Positions 3,492 to 5,258 of a DNA stretch of 5,258 bases are shown one piece after another. The notes under the pieces are model-generated. The model was not told the origin of the DNA. It saw only the letters and a program-made list of their open reading frames with translations, and did not search any database. The position numbers were made by a program, and so were the translations under genes. How positions within the stretch are numbered: the first letter of the stretch is position 1; every line of letters begins with the position of its first letter. Source of the stretch: an uncultured Rhodanobacter sp. (GTDB taxonomy: Bacteria > Pseudomonadota > Gammaproteobacteria > Xanthomonadales > Rhodanobacteraceae); contig CALCWL010000306.1 of NCBI GenBank assembly GCA_937906285.1, positions 1-5,258 on the forward strand, in the 5' to 3' direction.

Positions 3492-4937
3492 CTACGCGTC
3501 GGTGTCGTCGTCGCCTTCGTCCAGCGCGGGCATGTCGCCGAGCAGTTGCTGGGTGGTGACGTCCCCGGGCAGCGTTTCCACGCCGCGCAGCTTGCGCTCG
3601 ATGGCGCGCGTGCGCTGGCCGGCGCTGTCGATGCTGTTGCGCACCGTATCCAGTTGCTTGCGGGTTTTCTCCAGCACCACGCCGAACTTGCCGAACTCGT
3701 TCTTCACCGCGCCGAGCAGCGCCCACACCTCGCTGCTGCGTTTGGCGATCGCCAGCGTGCGGAAACCCATCTGCAGGCTGTTGAGCAGGGCGCTCAGCGT
3801 GGTCGGGCCGGCCACGGTGACGCGGTGCTCGCGCTGCAGCAGTTCGAACAGGCCCGGGCGGCGGATCACCTCGGCGAAGAGACCCTCGGTGGGCAGGAAC
3901 AGCACGGCGAAATCGGTGGTGTGCGGCGGCGCGACGTACTTGCCCTTGATCCGTTTCGCCTCTTCGCGCACGCGCACTTCCAGCGCGCGGCCGGCGATCG
4001 CCGCTGCTTCGATGTCGGCGATCTCCTGGGCTTCGAGCAGTCGCTGGTAATCCTCCATCGGGAACTTCGCGTCGATCGGCAGCAGGATGTGCTCGCCTTC
4101 GCCCTGGCCGGGCATGCGGATGGCGAACTCGACCCGTTCGCTGCTGCCCGGCACGGTGATCGCGTTCGACTCGTACTGCTCGGCAGTGAGCATCTGCTCC
4201 AGCAGCGAGCCCAACTGCACCTCGCCGAGGATGCCGCGGGTCTTGACGTTGGTCAGCACGCGCTTGAGGTCGCCGACGCCGGTGGCCAGGTTCTGCATTT
4301 CGCCGAGCCCGCGCTGCACCGCTTCGAGCCGCTCCGACACCAGCCGGAACGAATGGCCCAGCCGCGTTTCCAGCGTGTTCTGCAGTTTCTCGTCGACGGT
4401 GGCGCGCATCTGCTCGAGCTTGGCGGCGTTGTCCTGCTGGATCGCGCCGAGCTTGGCTTCCAGCGTGGCGCGCACCTCGCCCATGCGCTTTTCGTGCTCG
4501 GCGCCGAGTGCGGCGAGGCGCTGTTGCTGCTGCTCGCCGAAATGGTTGAGCGCCAGCGTGGTTTCCTCGCGGCTCTTGCGTGCGTCCTCGGCCAGCCGCT
4601 GGGCCAGCGCCTGCAGGCCGGTGTCGGTGCGCTCGGTGAGCAGGTTCAGGCGCTGGCCGAAGCCGTCGATGCGCTCGCCCTGCTGTTGCGACATGCCGCC
4701 GAACTGTTCGCCGAGGTGGCTGCGGAAACGGTCGAAGCCCTGCTGCAGCTCCTCGCGGCCGGCGCGCTGTTCCTCGCGCAGCGTGCGTTCGACGCGGGCG
4801 CTGTCGTCCTTCAGCGCATCCAGCCTGGCGATCACCCCGGCGTCGCCGCGACCGCGCAGCAGCGCCACGAGCTGCAACAGCAGCACCAGCACCAGCAGGA
4901 TGACGAGGATGATCTGCAGGATTTCGGCGAGCGGCAT
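3492..4937 (-). CDS. rmuC: DNA recombination protein RmuC
   Basis: A 481-residue member of the RmuC family, whose loss in E. coli increases inversion at short inverted repeats; a nuclease role is proposed from the fold. Residues 4-27 (AEILQIILVILLVLVLLLQL) are one membrane helix. Residues 33-215 are a Gln/Glu/Arg-rich coiled coil. The RmuC domain runs from about 190 to 455 and includes VKTRGILGEVQLGSLLEQML, the LPIDAKFPMEDYQRL motif (286-300) with the Asp289 and Lys291 of the PD-(D/E)xK-like core, FLPTEGLFAEVI, and the conserved TLSALLNSLQMGFRTLAI. The tail is acidic (DEGDDDTDA). The ATG at 4937 starts right before the membrane helix; the ribosome binding site is weak. A weak -10 (TACACT, 4970-4965) lies upstream. 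It is divergent from the oxidoreductase gene. Confidence 0.96.
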   Translation of the reverse strand: MPLAEILQIILVILLVLVLLLQLVALLRGRGDAGVIARLDALKDDSARVERTLREEQRAGREELQQGFDRFRSHLGEQFGGMSQQQGERIDGFGQRLNLLTERTDTGLQALAQRLAEDARKSREETTLALNHFGEQQQQRLAALGAEHEKRMGEVRATLEAKLGAIQQDNAAKLEQMRATVDEKLQNTLETRLGHSFRLVSERLEAVQRGLGEMQNLATGVGDLKRVLTNVKTRGILGEVQLGSLLEQMLTAEQYESNAITVPGSSERVEFAIRMPGQGEGEHILLPIDAKFPMEDYQRLLEAQEIADIEAAAIAGRALEVRVREEAKRIKGKYVAPPHTTDFAVLFLPTEGLFAEVIRRPGLFELLQREHRVTVAGPTTLSALLNSLQMGFRTLAIAKRSSEVWALLGAVKNEFGKFGVVLEKTRKQLDTVRNSIDSAGQRTRAIERKLRGVETLPGDVTTQQLLGDMPALDEGDDDTDA

Positions 4938-5064
4938 GGAACGTTTCCCGGGGTCGATGCATCCAGTGTACGTCGAGCCGTCTCACCGGCTGCGCGCGCG
5001 GTTCACGCCGGCGTGGCGGGCGTGGTGCATGATGGGCAGAGTGCTTGGGTTCAAGGAGAAGGTC
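4938..5064. promoter_or_regulatory. Divergent promoter region of rmuC and oxidoreductase gene
   Basis: This 127-base region must hold the promoters of both outward-facing genes. For rmuC, TACACT (4970-4965, minus) is a fair -10 without a clear -35. For the plus-strand gene, CATGAT near 5030 is the only -10-like hexamer, and its -35 is poor. I see no clear operator. Confidence 0.35.
5053..5058 (+). promoter_or_regulatory. Shine-Dalgarno of the oxidoreductase gene
   Basis: AAGGAG, six bases before the ATG at 5065. It is the best ribosome binding site in the window and settles the start of this truncated gene. Confidence 0.85.
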
Positions 5065-5258
5065 ATGGAGCATGTCCACGATTACCTGATCATCGGCGCG
5101 GGCATGGCCGCCGATGCGGCCGCCAAGGCGATCCGCGAGGTCGACCCGGCAGCCGACGTCGGCCTGGTCGGCGACGAGACCTCTGCGCCGTACCAGCGCC
5201 CGCCGCTCAGCAAGGGGCTGTGGAAGGGCGACAAGTCGCCCGCCGACGTCGACCTGGC
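5065..5258 (+). CDS. FAD-dependent NAD(P)H/ferredoxin reductase-like oxidoreductase, N-terminus
   Basis: The first 64 codons of a gene that runs off the right edge. The protein begins MEHVHDYLIIGAGMAADAAA, a beta strand and glycine-rich loop (Gly11-Ala-Gly13-Met-Ala-Ala16) that binds the FAD ADP moiety. It continues IREVDPAADVGLVGDE and then APYQRPPLSKGLWKG (41-55). PYxRPPLSK is the hallmark of the ferredoxin/rubredoxin reductase and AIF-like group of pyridine nucleotide-disulfide oxidoreductases, where this segment contacts the flavin. These enzymes move electrons from NAD(P)H through FAD to a ferredoxin or similar acceptor. The acceptor and physiological role cannot be told from this fragment. 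The family is well supported, the exact function is not. Confidence 0.88.
   Translation, partial: MEHVHDYLIIGAGMAADAAAKAIREVDPAADVGLVGDETSAPYQRPPLSKGLWKGDKSPADVDL

Noticed and set aside
3502..4050. Plus-strand 182-codon frame opposite rmuC
   Set aside because: Ser/Arg-rich translation with no motif, lying fully antisense to a strongly conserved domain.
2758..5079. A 773-codon minus-strand frame spanning rmuC and folE
   Set aside because: The upstream two thirds is an Arg/Pro/Ala-rich shadow of rmuC in another frame. Only the folE part from 3360 has family motifs, so this is not a fusion protein.
1..5258. CRISPR array, tRNA/rRNA, insertion sequence or a new defence system
   Set aside because: No regular repeat-spacer pattern, no RNA gene signature, no transposase or terminal repeats, and every confident gene belongs to a known housekeeping or fimbrial family.

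Overview
The window is GC-rich, gene-dense gammaproteobacterial chromosome. Gene content, short leaders and high GC fit the Xanthomonadales/Lysobacterales (Rhodanobacter, Dyella or Luteibacter-like). That placement is inference from style and gene neighbourhood, not from a marker gene.

Left third (1-1559, all minus strand): the start of a chaperone-usher fimbrial operon. It runs from right to left as major pilin (1035-1559), intrinsic terminator (981-1025), PapD-type periplasmic chaperone (205-939) and the first residues of the outer-membrane usher, cut by the window edge (1-208). The pilin is secreted, captured by the chaperone through donor-strand complementation and assembled at the usher. 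The terminator behind the pilin gene probably sets a high pilin-to-assembly-protein ratio.

Middle (1560-2210): about 650 bases without a gene, but rich in signals. Reading towards the pilin there is a near-consensus sigma-54 (-24/-12) promoter at 1717-1733. Some 130-160 bases upstream of its expected start lies a 9-base direct repeat with 21-base periodicity, a plausible enhancer site. Further out is a cluster of ACTTG/CAAGT inverted half-sites, then a strong hairpin. The pilin leader can also form a helix that hides its own Shine-Dalgarno sequence. Together these suggest a tightly controlled fimbrial operon; the regulation is inferred.

Right part: a small Cro/C1-type HTH regulator (2211-2432, plus) meets a convergent secreted EF-hand protein (2429-2755, minus) at a shared CTAG that is the stop codon of both. 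The EF-hand gene starts two bases after the stop of folE (GTP cyclohydrolase I, 2758-3360, minus). Upstream of folE are a short spacer with a REP-like palindrome and rmuC (3492-4937, minus). Divergent from rmuC, a ferredoxin-reductase-like FAD oxidoreductase starts at 5065 and runs off the right edge.

All coding genes belong to known families and I see no undescribed defence or mobile system. The least ordinary material is the control region of the pilin gene and the folE/EF-hand/HTH junction.
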